Below are positions 42,396 to 50,235 of a stretch of DNA of 64,000 nt, one piece after another. Position 1 is the first letter of the stretch. Each line of letters opens with the position of its first letter. A program made the position numbers and the translations under genes. Origin of the DNA: Synechococcus sp. CS-1331 (lineage in GTDB: Bacteria > Cyanobacteriota > Cyanobacteriia > PCC-6307 > Cyanobiaceae); the NCBI GenBank assembly GCA_025127975.1, contig JAHLYQ010000012.1, positions 93,374 through 157,373 of the forward strand, written 5' to 3'. Below the pieces are notes generated by a model. That model made no database searches and was not told the origin of the DNA. It worked only from the letters and a program-made list of their open reading frames with translations.

Positions 42396-42519
42396 CTGAT
42401 CGCCGCCTAGGAAATTCTTCAGGCCGCACTGCCTGCCTCTGTAAAGAATCATTCCGGCGGGGCGAACTGAACTACCTATCCGACTATGCATTGGCAAATA
42501 TTGCGGTGGTTGCATTGTC

Positions 42520-43296
42520 TTGACTCAAGAATCTGGCATTAAACCAATACGGATCCTGATCGCTGATGACGAGGCGAACATCCGGCGCATTCTTGAGACA
42601 CGGCTGCGCATGGCGGGATTTGAAGTGGCCGCAGCAGTAGACGGCAATCAAGCCCTTGAGCTATTTCGCAGCTTTGAGCCAGATGCGTTGGTTCTAGACG
42701 TGATGATGCCAGGCCTAGATGGCTTCACGGTGACGGAGCGAGTCCGGGCCCAATCGGAGGTGCCAATCATCCTGCTGACTTCTCTGGGTGATGTGGATGA
42801 CCGCATCACAGGCCTAAAACTCGGAGCCGATGACTATATTCTAAAACCCTTCAGCCCAAAAGAGCTTGAGCTGCGAATCCACTGCGTCATGCGCCGGAAT
42901 GCCCCATCCCGTCGCGGTGGGCAAGGCGACAACCCAGGCGATAGCATAAACGGAGCAGGCTGTAGTTGGGTTATTGTTGGCAATCTCAGGGTGGATTTAA
43001 CTCGGCGTAAAGCATACCGAGACGAAGAGCGCATCCGCTTAACAGGTATGGAATTTAGCCTGCTAGAATTACTGATTAACCAGGCGGGTGAGTCGGTCAG
43101 TCGGCTAGATATTCTCGAGCAGGTCTGGGGTTATCGGCCTACCCGTTCCAACGACAGCCGGGTGGTGGACGTGCACATCTCCCGGCTGCGGGCAAAACTG
43201 GAAGTGGACGTGGAAAATCCGGAGCTGATTCTTACGGCACGGGGCAAGGGCTACATGTTTCAACGTATTATTCAAGGAGACAGGGTAAAAATATAA
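42520..43296 (+). CDS. OmpR-family response regulator, RpaB-like
   Basis: A 258-residue regulator. The receiver has IRILIADDEANIRRILETRL, phospho-Asp in ALVLDVMMPGLDG, and KPFSPKELELRI. The C-terminal winged helix reads RIRLTGMEFSLLELLINQAG and RVVDVHISRLRAKLE. It is close to RpaB, the essential high-light regulator that binds HLR1 sites, but the receiver is diverged and the linker is longer, so I take it as an RpaB paralogue. The start is TTG. No histidine kinase gene is adjacent. Confidence 0.85.
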   Translation: MTQESGIKPIRILIADDEANIRRILETRLRMAGFEVAAAVDGNQALELFRSFEPDALVLDVMMPGLDGFTVTERVRAQSEVPIILLTSLGDVDDRITGLKLGADDYILKPFSPKELELRIHCVMRRNAPSRRGGQGDNPGDSINGAGCSWVIVGNLRVDLTRRKAYRDEERIRLTGMEFSLLELLINQAGESVSRLDILEQVWGYRPTRSNDSRVVDVHISRLRAKLEVDVENPELILTARGKGYMFQRIIQGDRVKI

Positions 43297-43350
43297 AGTC
43301 ACCATATAAAGCCACCACAGGGTCATTGGGCTTGCAGGGAGAGCAACAGA

Positions 43351-43566
43351 TTAGTTGTATTCACCGGGGATATCCTGCTTGGTAACAGTGACGCGGCCGA
43401 CCTTTTTACCAGATAGCCGCAACAGTTCATCGCCGGAGAACTCAAAGCCCAGGGAGGCGCCGATCTGGGCGACATCGTCGGCCGTGGCTGCGGCGAGCAC
43501 CGCTTCACGCAGGGATGCTTTGTTTTGCATGACGCCCAGAAAGGCCTTCAGCTGGTCGAGGGACAT
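43351..43566 (-). CDS. Nif11-like leader-peptide-domain protein
   Basis: A 71-residue protein opening SLDQLKAFLGVMQNKASLRE, the Nif11 domain, with the helical AATADDVAQIGASLGFEFS following. Nif11 domains serve as leader sequences of lanthipeptide-type precursors in picocyanobacteria, or occur as stand-alone proteins. Here the C-terminal part is short and lacks a Gly-Gly cleavage site and cysteines, so it is not an obvious precursor. Confidence 0.75.
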   Translation of the reverse strand: MSLDQLKAFLGVMQNKASLREAVLAAATADDVAQIGASLGFEFSGDELLRLSGKKVGRVTVTKQDIPGEYN

Positions 43567-43628
43567 GGTTCGCGCTCCAGAGCCGCCGTTGGCCCCATTC
43601 TGGGGTGAGGTTCCGCTTAGCTACCGGC

Positions 43629-44711
43629 ATGACATCCTTCAGCGCCACCCCCGAGGCGAGGCGGCTCGAGGCCCTGCAGGAGGAGTTCGAGCGAGATGCC
43701 AGCTGCAATCAGGTGTTCCTGGTGCTCACCGTGGGGGCCACGCTGATTGCAACCCTGGGCCTGCTGGCCAACAGCCCCGGTGTGGTGATCGGCGCCATGG
43801 TGGTGGCCCCCTGGATCATGCCCCTCCAGGCGATAGCCTTCGAGATCGCCCAGGGGCGCCTGGCCATGGTTGGTCGGGCCCTGCGCACCCTGCTGGTAGG
43901 GGTGGCGATCTGCGTGCTGCTGGCGATGGCGGTGGGCCATCTGGTGGCATTTCCCAACTTCGGCAGCGAGGTGATGAACCGCACCAGCCCGAACCTGCTG
44001 GATCTGGGGATCGCCCTGGTGGCTGGGGCGGTGGCCATGTTTGCCAAGTTGAGGAAGGGTGCCCTCTCGGCCCTGGCCGGGCTGGCGATCGCCGTCGCCC
44101 TGGTGCCGCCGATCTGCGTGATGGGGATCCTGCTCGCCTCCGCCTATTGGGGCCAGGCCTATGGGGCCCTGCTGCTCTTCACCACCAACCTGCTCGGAAT
44201 CCTGGTGGGTGCAATGGCAACTCTGGCGGCCCTTGAGCCGGTTTACCGCAGCCGCCTTTTGCGCAGCAAATTAGGGCTCACCAGCCTGGGGCTCACCAGC
44301 CTGCTAGTGATTCCGCTCGGCAGCAGTTTTGTGCAGTTGCTGGGCCGAGCCAACAGGGAAAACAAGGCAGTTCAGTTGGAGAGTCTGATTGAACAGAGAC
44401 TGCGCAGCAGCACGATCACCCTGGGCAGCGATCCGGACATTGATCTGGTGGGCCTATCGATCGACTGGCAAAAGAACCCTCCTCTGATCAAGGCCCGGGT
44501 GCGGGTGACAGATCCGGAGCTGCCCAGTGCCCGCCAGGTAGCAGAGGTGCAGACCTTCATCAATACGGACCAGGCACCCCTGCGCTTCCGCTTGGTGGTG
44601 CAGCGCACCGCCGTAGACCTGATCGGCCCCCCCACAGCCCCCAATCCTGCCGATCTGGAGGTGCTACCGCCGCCGCCCCTGCCGCCCTTACCGCAGCCAG
44701 AACTGGACTAA
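43629..44711 (+). CDS. DUF389-family membrane protein
   Basis: A 360-residue protein from ATG 43629. The N-terminal half has about six transmembrane helices with GLLANSPGVVIGAMVVAPWI, IALVAGAVAMFAKLRKGALS and LAIAVALVPPICVMGILLAS, the DUF389 hallmark. The C-terminal ~130 residues are soluble, ending in a proline-rich PPPPLPPLPQPELD tail. The family is of unknown function, probably transport-related. Confidence 0.85.
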   Translation: MTSFSATPEARRLEALQEEFERDASCNQVFLVLTVGATLIATLGLLANSPGVVIGAMVVAPWIMPLQAIAFEIAQGRLAMVGRALRTLLVGVAICVLLAMAVGHLVAFPNFGSEVMNRTSPNLLDLGIALVAGAVAMFAKLRKGALSALAGLAIAVALVPPICVMGILLASAYWGQAYGALLLFTTNLLGILVGAMATLAALEPVYRSRLLRSKLGLTSLGLTSLLVIPLGSSFVQLLGRANRENKAVQLESLIEQRLRSSTITLGSDPDIDLVGLSIDWQKNPPLIKARVRVTDPELPSARQVAEVQTFINTDQAPLRFRLVVQRTAVDLIGPPTAPNPADLEVLPPPPLPPLPQPELD

Positions 44712-44748
44712 TTTGAGATCGATATCGTTCTGCCTGAGGGATGGTCCC

Positions 44749-44979
44749 ATGCCCAAACCAACCCAGACCCTGCAACAGGTGAGCTGGGAGCTCCCCCAGT
44801 CGCTTGTGGAGTGCATCGCAGCCCAGGCCGCAGTTGAGGGAACCAAGCCGGAAGCGCTTGCCGCCAGGATCCTTTCGGCCTGCTTAGACCAAGAGGGGAT
44901 GGCTTCGGCAGGCCGTTGCTCCCTGCGCACCGGCCTGCGCAGTGAGGGGCCCATGCCCTTGCCGATTCAACAGAACTAA
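44749..44979 (+). CDS. Small hypothetical protein
   Basis: A 76-residue protein from ATG 44749. QVSWELPQSLVECIAAQAAV and GTKPEALAARILSACLDQ suggest a ribbon-helix-helix-like or short helical fold, followed by a disordered basic tail. A regulator is possible but I do not recognise the family. Confidence 0.5.
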   Translation: MPKPTQTLQQVSWELPQSLVECIAAQAAVEGTKPEALAARILSACLDQEGMASAGRCSLRTGLRSEGPMPLPIQQN

Positions 44980-44998
44980 ATCGCCCCGGGACGCCCTT

Positions 44999-45640
44999 TT
45001 GATCGAAACCAGTTCCTCCCAGGTGAGTTCCCAGCCCCCCGAGCAGCAGCGCCAAGCCCTGTTGGGCCTGCTACGCAGGCAACCCCGCGGCTCGGCCAAA
45101 GCAGAGAGCCCCCTGGTGGAAAAGCTGATCCTGGAGCTGGAACGCTCCAGGCCAGCCGATCTGGCCGACCCGGCGGCCCTAGCCCAACTGGAGGGAGTAT
45201 GGGAACTGCGCTGGAGTAGCAGCAGCCAGCCCTATCTGGCCGTGACCCCCTGGCTGGAAAACCTCCAACTCCTGGCGCCCTCCCAGGGGCGCGGCATGAA
45301 CCTGCTGCGGCTGAGCGGCCCCCTGGCTTCCCTGGCGAGCATTGTTGTGGAGGCGGGCGTTTCTGTGGACAGCCCTGCTTGCATGCCTGGCCCACCGCTG
45401 CAGCGGGTGCGGGTGCAGTTTCGGCGCGGGGGGTGGCTGGGGCCATCCATCGGCAGCAGCCGTCTCCAGCTGCTACGCAGTGTGCAGCAACCCTTTCCTG
45501 CCTGGCTTGATATCACCGTGCTCGATGGGGAGCTGAGGGTGTGTCGCGGCAATGCCGGCACCCTATTTGCCCTGCTGCGTCGCCCAGACCTAAACCTGCA
45601 GGAGCTACTGGGCGACCAGGTGCCAGAGCTGGCGAACTAG
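44999..45640 (+). CDS. PAP/fibrillin-family protein
   Basis: About 213 residues from TTG 44999; no ATG fits well. The plastid-lipid-associated domain shows LEGVWELRWSSSSQPYLAV, RVRVQFRRGGWLGP, and an end with LDITVLDGELRVCRGNAGT. Fibrillins bind thylakoid lipids and quinones. It lies just after the small gene at 44749 and may be cotranscribed with it. Confidence 0.78.
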   Translation: MIETSSSQVSSQPPEQQRQALLGLLRRQPRGSAKAESPLVEKLILELERSRPADLADPAALAQLEGVWELRWSSSSQPYLAVTPWLENLQLLAPSQGRGMNLLRLSGPLASLASIVVEAGVSVDSPACMPGPPLQRVRVQFRRGGWLGPSIGSSRLQLLRSVQQPFPAWLDITVLDGELRVCRGNAGTLFALLRRPDLNLQELLGDQVPELAN

Positions 45641-45699
45641 GCAGAGAAGCGGCAGAGTAATAAAGCAAAAGAGGAATAAAACGAAGAGCCTTAAAATAT

Positions 45700-45705
45700 T
45701 ATAAT
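45700..45705 (+). promoter_or_regulatory. Probable -10 element of the Nif11-kinase pair
   Basis: A perfect TATAAT lies 42 bases before the ATG at 45748 in an AT-rich stretch. No clear -35 is visible, which is common in cyanobacteria. Confidence 0.5.
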
Positions 45706-45747
45706 AGGCCAGCCATTATCCCCATCCTTTCTCGCCCAACCTCAACA

Positions 45748-46035
45748 ATGACTCCAGTTTCAAAAGCAAGCTTCCTGGCCATTATTCACGCAGACAGCCA
45801 GCTCCAAAAAGCCCTATTAGAGCCCAGTTTCTGTGAAATAGCCATAAAAATCGCCCGGGCTGCCGGGATGGGTGTTAACGGCCCAGATCTGCTCTCTGCG
45901 CAGGCTGAATGCGGCCAGGTTTCGAATGATTTGTTGCCAGATTCCGAGCCCATATTGATTGATTTTGATGGCGATGGGGTGCCAGATGCCATCCAGCGTG
46001 GCGATCGATTTTCCCTGCTCGGCTCTGATGATTGA
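45748..46035 (+). CDS. Nif11-like protein with a calcium-binding-type loop
   Basis: A 95-residue protein. Residues 6-50 resemble a Nif11 domain (ASFLAIIHADSQLQKALLEP). The C-terminus ends with LIDFDGDGVPDAIQRGD, a DxDxDGxxD loop as in dockerins and EF-hand-like repeats. The combination is unusual. The stop lies eight bases inside the following kinase gene, so the two are coupled. Confidence 0.62.
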   Translation: MTPVSKASFLAIIHADSQLQKALLEPSFCEIAIKIARAAGMGVNGPDLLSAQAECGQVSNDLLPDSEPILIDFDGDGVPDAIQRGDRFSLLGSDD

Positions 46036-47602
46036 GCCTGGTCCAACTGACCTAGAGCAAACCATTGACCCTCCAGTAGGGGATCCGATGGTCCGGCAAC
46101 TGCTGCGTCCGGAGGCCTATGGACACCCGGTTGCAGCTGGAGGCCCCCAACTGCTTGAAACCCACCTCTCCTGGGTGCTGTTGAGCGGGCCCTATGCCTA
46201 CAAGCTCAAAAAGCCGGTGGCCTTCGGCTTTGTTGATTTCTCCACAGCTGAACTGCGCGAGCAGGCCTGCAGGGACGAGCTGCGCCTCAACCGCCGCCTC
46301 TCGCCGGAGCGCTACCTGGATGTAGTGCCGGTCTACGGCCCCCTGGAAGTGGCCAGTTTCATCCCGCCCGCCACCTCCCCGGCAGTAGTGCTCGCCTGGG
46401 CAGTGCGGATGGTGCAGTTCGATCAGGAGCAGCTGCTGCCGGCCGCCCTTGCTGCGGGCCAGGTGGGGGAAGGGGCGATCAGGGAGCTGGCTGAACGCTT
46501 GGCCCGTTTCCATCGGGACGCCGCAACCGCCGGCCCGGAGACGCCTTGGGGCCAGAGCGATGCGGTGCTGCAACCGGTGCTCGACAACCTCACCGCCCTG
46601 GCCGATTGCCCTGGGGCCCAGGCCCATCTGGGCCCTTTGACAGCCTGGGTGCGGCAGCAGGCAGGGGCCCTGCAGCCCTGGTTTAGCCAGCGGCAACGGG
46701 GGGGCCATATCCGCGAGTGCCACGGTGATCTACACCTGGGCAACATGCTGCTGGGCGCTTCCGGCATCGAGGTGTTCGACGCCCTGGAATTCAGCGAGAC
46801 CCTGCGCTGGATCGATCCGATCAGTGAGCTGGCCTTCCTGGTGATGGATCTGGCGGTGAGGGGCCGGGCAGATCTTGGAACCCTGCTGCTCAACAGTTGG
46901 GTGGAGGCCAGCGGCGATGGAGAGGGCCTGCGCGGCTGGGCCTGGTACGGCGTCTATCGAGCCCTGGTGCGCGCCAAGGTGAGCTGGCTGCGGCTGAAGC
47001 AAAGCGGCCTGGCAGCGGCCGAGAGCAGCCGCATCCAAACCGAGCTGGCCAGCTATCTGGGCCTGGCAATGGACTGGATCCAACGCCAGAGCCAGCCCCT
47101 GGTGCTGATGCACGGTCTGGCAGGCAGCGGCAAGTCGAGCGTGGCGGTGGCACTCAGCCAGCAGCTCGGGGCGGTGGTGTTTCGCTCAGACGTGGAGAGG
47201 AAACGGCTGTTCGGACTCTGGGGCGTCAGGCCCACCCGGCAACTGGAGGGGGAGCTCTACGGCCCAGCAGCCAGCAGACATCTTTATGCAACCACCCTGC
47301 CGGCCCTGGTGGAGGCGGCGAGCGCCGGGGGCCTGGCCGTGATTGTGGATGCCTGCTTCCTCAGGCGCAGCGAGCGCCAGCTCATGGTCGCCCTTGCCGG
47401 CAAGCTCGGCATCCCGGTTCAGATCGTGGTTTGCACTGCGCCGGAGCCGCTGCTGCGCCAAAGACTGCTCGAGCGAGCCGCCGCCGGCAGCGATCCCTCC
47501 GATGCCACCGTTGAAGTTCTGCAGAGCCAACACCAGTGGCTCGAGCCGCTCGACCCAGATGAAAAGGGCCTGGTGATGGCTGCTGAGGAGTTAGTACCCT
47601 AA
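46028..47602 (+). CDS. APH-like kinase fused to a P-loop kinase domain
   Basis: A 524-residue two-domain protein. The N-terminal part (to ~340) is an aminoglycoside-phosphotransferase-type kinase with IRECHGDLHLGNMLL (catalytic HGDxHxxN) and a later Asp in FDALEFSETLRW. The C-terminal part has the P-loop LMHGLAGSGKSSVAVAL (about 360) and FRSDVERKRLFGL, like small nucleotide/shikimate-type kinases. Such bifunctional proteins are widespread; their substrate is unknown. The ATG at 46028 overlaps the Nif11-like gene. Confidence 0.82.
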   Translation: MIEPGPTDLEQTIDPPVGDPMVRQLLRPEAYGHPVAAGGPQLLETHLSWVLLSGPYAYKLKKPVAFGFVDFSTAELREQACRDELRLNRRLSPERYLDVVPVYGPLEVASFIPPATSPAVVLAWAVRMVQFDQEQLLPAALAAGQVGEGAIRELAERLARFHRDAATAGPETPWGQSDAVLQPVLDNLTALADCPGAQAHLGPLTAWVRQQAGALQPWFSQRQRGGHIRECHGDLHLGNMLLGASGIEVFDALEFSETLRWIDPISELAFLVMDLAVRGRADLGTLLLNSWVEASGDGEGLRGWAWYGVYRALVRAKVSWLRLKQSGLAAAESSRIQTELASYLGLAMDWIQRQSQPLVLMHGLAGSGKSSVAVALSQQLGAVVFRSDVERKRLFGLWGVRPTRQLEGELYGPAASRHLYATTLPALVEAASAGGLAVIVDACFLRRSERQLMVALAGKLGIPVQIVVCTAPEPLLRQRLLERAAAGSDPSDATVEVLQSQHQWLEPLDPDEKGLVMAAEELVP

Positions 47603-47923
47603 GATATTATTTTGGAAATCTTAGTTATATTCTAGGGTGCAACTCGAGTAGCCCTTTGAGGTTATGTCCATCGATTGCCCTTCGAGTGCTTCGAGTGCAC
47701 CGCAGTCCCTGCCCGATTGCGCAGAAGAGGAACGGGATGGCCACCCCTTTTGGAGTTTAGGTTACTGCAGCTAGCAACAGCCGCAGGGTTGGCCATCGGG
47801 CGAGCTTACTGCAGATGCTTGATACCCTGTTGATGCACCACAAATAGGGGACGTCTAGCTAAAGCAGCCAAATCTTGCCAATTCTGACAAGCCTTGCCAA
47901 TCCAACTCGCGTGCCACTTGGGA
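47603..47923. other. Intergenic stretch with one possible 36-codon frame
   Basis: Apart from the short frame at 47664-47774, I see nothing coding in these 321 bases. An AT-rich segment follows the kinase stop. Confidence 0.4.
47664..47774 (+). CDS. Possible 36-residue cysteine-containing peptide
   Basis: ATG 47664 opens MSIDCPSSASSAPQSLPDCA and ends HPFWSLGYCS. It has three cysteines, many serines and no hydrophobic segment. There is no clear ribosome binding site, and nothing identifies it beyond being an open frame in an otherwise empty region. Confidence 0.25.
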   Translation: MSIDCPSSASSAPQSLPDCAEEERDGHPFWSLGYCS

Positions 47924-48280
47924 TTAGAGGCCAACCTTCACCTTCACTGGCTCTTGTGGATCTACATCAAGAACCATCGGTTTAGCCTGATCTACCTTGA
48001 TCTGAACTGGATTGGGGTTACTTACCTCTACTTTAACTGGTGCCCTGTTGCTGACACTGAGGGCAATTGGAGCTTGCTCAGTCACCTTCACGTCAAAGCT
48101 TCGAGAGGACTCAATTTGTAGCGGATCCACTTTGCCGCTCAGACGTAGCGGCTCAGCGAAGCTCAGCACCAAGTGCAACTGAATCGGTTGTTTGGTGCTG
48201 CGTAAAAGCAAACCAAAGAGCATGGCTCCAAGCACTAGAAGAGTGAACGGCCAGCGCAGTTTTAGCCAGTTGGGTTCCAT
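47924..48280 (-). CDS. Membrane-anchored hypothetical protein
   Basis: From ATG 48280 the protein has 118 residues: a short cytoplasmic start, one helix (PFTLLVLGAMLFGLLL), and a beta-type periplasmic part of alternating short strands (SFDVKVTEQAPIALSV, APVKVEVSNPNPVQIKVDQ). The repeated xPVxVxV pattern points to a small beta-sandwich. The family is not recognised. Confidence 0.55.
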   Translation of the reverse strand: MEPNWLKLRWPFTLLVLGAMLFGLLLRSTKQPIQLHLVLSFAEPLRLSGKVDPLQIESSRSFDVKVTEQAPIALSVSNRAPVKVEVSNPNPVQIKVDQAKPMVLDVDPQEPVKVKVGL

Positions 48281-48328
48281 GGAGTCTGACGCACATGATC
48301 GATTCAAGCGCTTAGCTGAGCGCCCTGC

Positions 48329-48424
48329 TCAAGTCAGTATCCGAATCCAGACCGGACAAATTAGAGCCACCGTCACCATTGCCAGTGCCAGCACCGCGAG
48401 GCTCTGAAGCTGCTCAGGGTTCAT
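48329..48424 (-). CDS. 31-residue single-helix protein
   Basis: MNPEQLQSLAVLALAMVTVA continues LICPVWIRILT and stops. It forms one transmembrane helix after a short polar start, like the small subunits of photosynthetic complexes. It lies between two genes on the minus strand. No named homologue comes to mind. Confidence 0.45.
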   Translation of the reverse strand: MNPEQLQSLAVLALAMVTVALICPVWIRILT

Positions 48425-48510
48425 GGGTTCAGCTGGTAGCCCGCATGCTGAGCCAGACCAGCCTGAAGCCTGGCAATACCAGGATGGCATCAGACACCTA
48501 GGCTCGTCTG

Positions 48511-49464
48511 ATGGGTCAGGCGATTCGCGACGTTGATCTGCTGGCCTTTGAGCGGGGCAGCCACCAGGCCCAGGCCGCGGTGGTGGATGGGGTGAGGCGC
48601 AGCCTGGAAACGGGCTTTGTGTACACCAGCAGCGATCTCTCGCCCGACCTGCTGGACACGGCCTATGGCCTGCTGGCTGAATTCTTCGCCCTCTCCCCGG
48701 CGAGCAAGCAGGGCTGCGTGGCACCCGGCAGCGGCGGCCAAACGGGCTACACCGGCCTGCTGGTGGAGACGGCCGCCAGCAGCAGCCAGGCCGATTGGAA
48801 GGAAATGCTGAATTGGGGCCTGCCCCTGCCTGCCAATCACCCCCTGCGGCGCCGCTACCCCCTGCTCTACCCAGAGCAGGTGCTGCCTGAGCATCTAGTA
48901 CCGGGGATCAGCGCCGTTCTCGAAACCTTTCACAACGCCATCGCCGATCTGCAGCGCCGCTTCCTGCGGATCATTGCCCTGGGCCTGGGCTGCGCAGACA
49001 CCTTCTTTGACGAGATGACCAGCGATGCCCCCACCCTCACCCGGGCGATCCGCTACCCACCCATGACCGAGGCACCGGATGGTGGCCACATCTGGGCCGA
49101 AGCCCACGGTGACATCAACCTAATTACTGCTCTGCCCCGGGCAAGCGGGCCGGGCCTGCAGGTGCAGGTGGAGGGCAAGTGGCTCGATGCCCTGCCGCCG
49201 GAAGGAAGGGTGATCCTGAACACCGGCATCATGCTGGAGCGGCTCAGCAATGGCCTGATCCCGGTGGGCTGGCACCGGGTGGTGGCCCAGGCGGGCAGCC
49301 AACAGGAGCGCCTAAGCGTGGTGCAGTTCTGCCATGCCCGGCCCTGGACAAGCCTGGCCCCCCTGGCAAGCTGCTGCACCCCCGACAACCCCCAGCGCTA
49401 TTGCGGCATCAGCGCCGCCGCCGCCCTCGAAGACGTGCTTTACCAGATCAAGTTGCTGGGCTGA
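48511..49464 (+). CDS. Isopenicillin-N-synthase-like 2OG-Fe(II) oxygenase
   Basis: A 317-residue dioxygenase. The iron triad is in AEAHGDINLITAL (HxD) and GWHRVVAQ (His), and the 2-oxoglutarate arginine in QERLSVVQF (RxS). The N-terminal half (LETGFVYTSSDLS, FALSPASKQGCVAPG) is as in IPNS-type plant and bacterial oxygenases. The substrate is unknown. Its last 16 codons and 16 following bases are repeated 0.75 kb downstream, bracketing a toxin-antitoxin cassette. Confidence 0.88.
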   Translation: MGQAIRDVDLLAFERGSHQAQAAVVDGVRRSLETGFVYTSSDLSPDLLDTAYGLLAEFFALSPASKQGCVAPGSGGQTGYTGLLVETAASSSQADWKEMLNWGLPLPANHPLRRRYPLLYPEQVLPEHLVPGISAVLETFHNAIADLQRRFLRIIALGLGCADTFFDEMTSDAPTLTRAIRYPPMTEAPDGGHIWAEAHGDINLITALPRASGPGLQVQVEGKWLDALPPEGRVILNTGIMLERLSNGLIPVGWHRVVAQAGSQQERLSVVQFCHARPWTSLAPLASCCTPDNPQRYCGISAAAALEDVLYQIKLLG

Positions 49465-49483
49465 GGCAGCAACAGATCAGCGG
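49419..49483 (+). repeat. Direct repeat copy 1 (3' end of the oxygenase gene)
   Basis: This 65-bp segment covers the final codons (ALEDVLYQIKLLG) and bases just after the stop. It agrees with 50171-50235 at 64 of 65 positions, in the same orientation. Confidence 0.95.
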
Positions 49484-49761
49484 TAGACCTCCCGCCGATG
49501 GCCAATTCGGACCACCTGCACCACAAGCACCCGATCAAACACCTCATAAACGATGCGGTAATCCCCCACACGCACCATGTAGACCCCGGTTTCTCCCTGA
49601 AGAGCAACGCAGTTGGGAGGCCGGGGATTCTCGGCCAGCAGATCAATGGCTGCGCGAATGCGTTGCTGATCGCGCCGTTGCAAGTCCGCCAGGGAGCGCA
49701 CAGCACGGCGGGCCAGGCGGACCTCATAGCGCCGCCGTGGCTGATCAGAACCCGAGTTCAA
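49477..49761 (-). CDS. RelE/ParE-family toxin
   Basis: A 94-residue toxin: YEVRLARRAVRSLADLQRRD, then IDLLAENPRPPNCVALQGET, and the typical end GVYMVRVGDYRIVYEVFDRV followed by RIGHRREVY. RelE-type toxins cleave mRNA on the ribosome. Its start overlaps the antitoxin stop by four bases. The 3' end runs into direct repeat copy 1. Confidence 0.88.
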   Translation of the reverse strand: MNSGSDQPRRRYEVRLARRAVRSLADLQRRDQQRIRAAIDLLAENPRPPNCVALQGETGVYMVRVGDYRIVYEVFDRVLVVQVVRIGHRREVYR

Positions 49762-50009
49762 ACCAGGCCAAGGTCAACCTTGACCTGCTCCCACGGCACG
49801 CTGTCATCGTCTTCGCGCGCCTGGGCCAGGGCTACGCGGTCACTGGCATCATCAGCTGCCGCCACCAGACGCTCAAACGCCGCATGCTCCAGCAGCACCG
49901 CCACCGGCCGGCCATGTCGGGTGAGCACGATGGGCTCCCCGCTGCGCTGCGTGGATTCGATCACCTCCGCGAGGTTCTCACGGGCATGACTCACTGCGAT
50001 TTCTCCCAT
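49758..50009 (-). CDS. Phd/YefM-family antitoxin
   Basis: An 83-residue antitoxin from ATG 50009: MGEIAVSHARENLAEVIEST, EPIVLTRHGRPVAVLLEHAA, then an acidic toxin-binding tail (AREDDDSVPWEQVK). The frame is open to a TTG at 50039, but that would lie inside the palindromic operator, so I use the ATG. Confidence 0.87.
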   Translation of the reverse strand: MGEIAVSHARENLAEVIESTQRSGEPIVLTRHGRPVAVLLEHAAFERLVAAADDASDRVALAQAREDDDSVPWEQVKVDLGLV

Positions 50010-50023
50010 GCTTCCCCAGTTTC

Positions 50024-50038
50024 TGTACAAATCGTACA
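50024..50038. promoter_or_regulatory. Palindromic operator of the RelE/YefM-type pair
   Basis: TGTAC and GTACA flank AAATC, a typical Phd/YefM operator (YefM sites carry a TGTACA core). It lies 14 bases upstream of the antitoxin ATG. Confidence 0.65.
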
Positions 50039-50170
50039 ACCAGGTGGCGGAGAGCCTGGGGCCTCCAGCTCTCTACGCTGCCTTCGTCTGATAACGGCAT
50101 CCGGCCTGCGCTCGAACCTCGACTTCGCCGGCGCCCTGCACCTTGCCAGTTGCCGCTCCTGTGAAGTGAT

Positions 50171-50235
50171 CGCCGCCCTCGAAGACGTGCTCTACCAGAT
50201 CAAGTTGCTGGGCTGAGGCAGCAACAGATCAGCGG
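50171..50235 (+). repeat. Direct repeat copy 2 downstream of the cassette
   Basis: This matches 49419-49483 at 64 of 65 positions. Upstream of it HLASCRSCEVI resembles the oxygenase's own LASCCTPDN segment, so a slightly longer, decayed copy of the gene tail is present. It overlaps the last bases of the exosortase-associated gene. Confidence 0.93.

Noticed and set aside
49179-50216. A 345-codon plus-strand frame ending in the oxygenase-like tail ALEDVLYQIKLLG
   Set aside because: The frame overlaps the oxygenase in a wrong frame and the antisense of the toxin-antitoxin genes. Only its last codons are meaningful, as the duplicated gene end.
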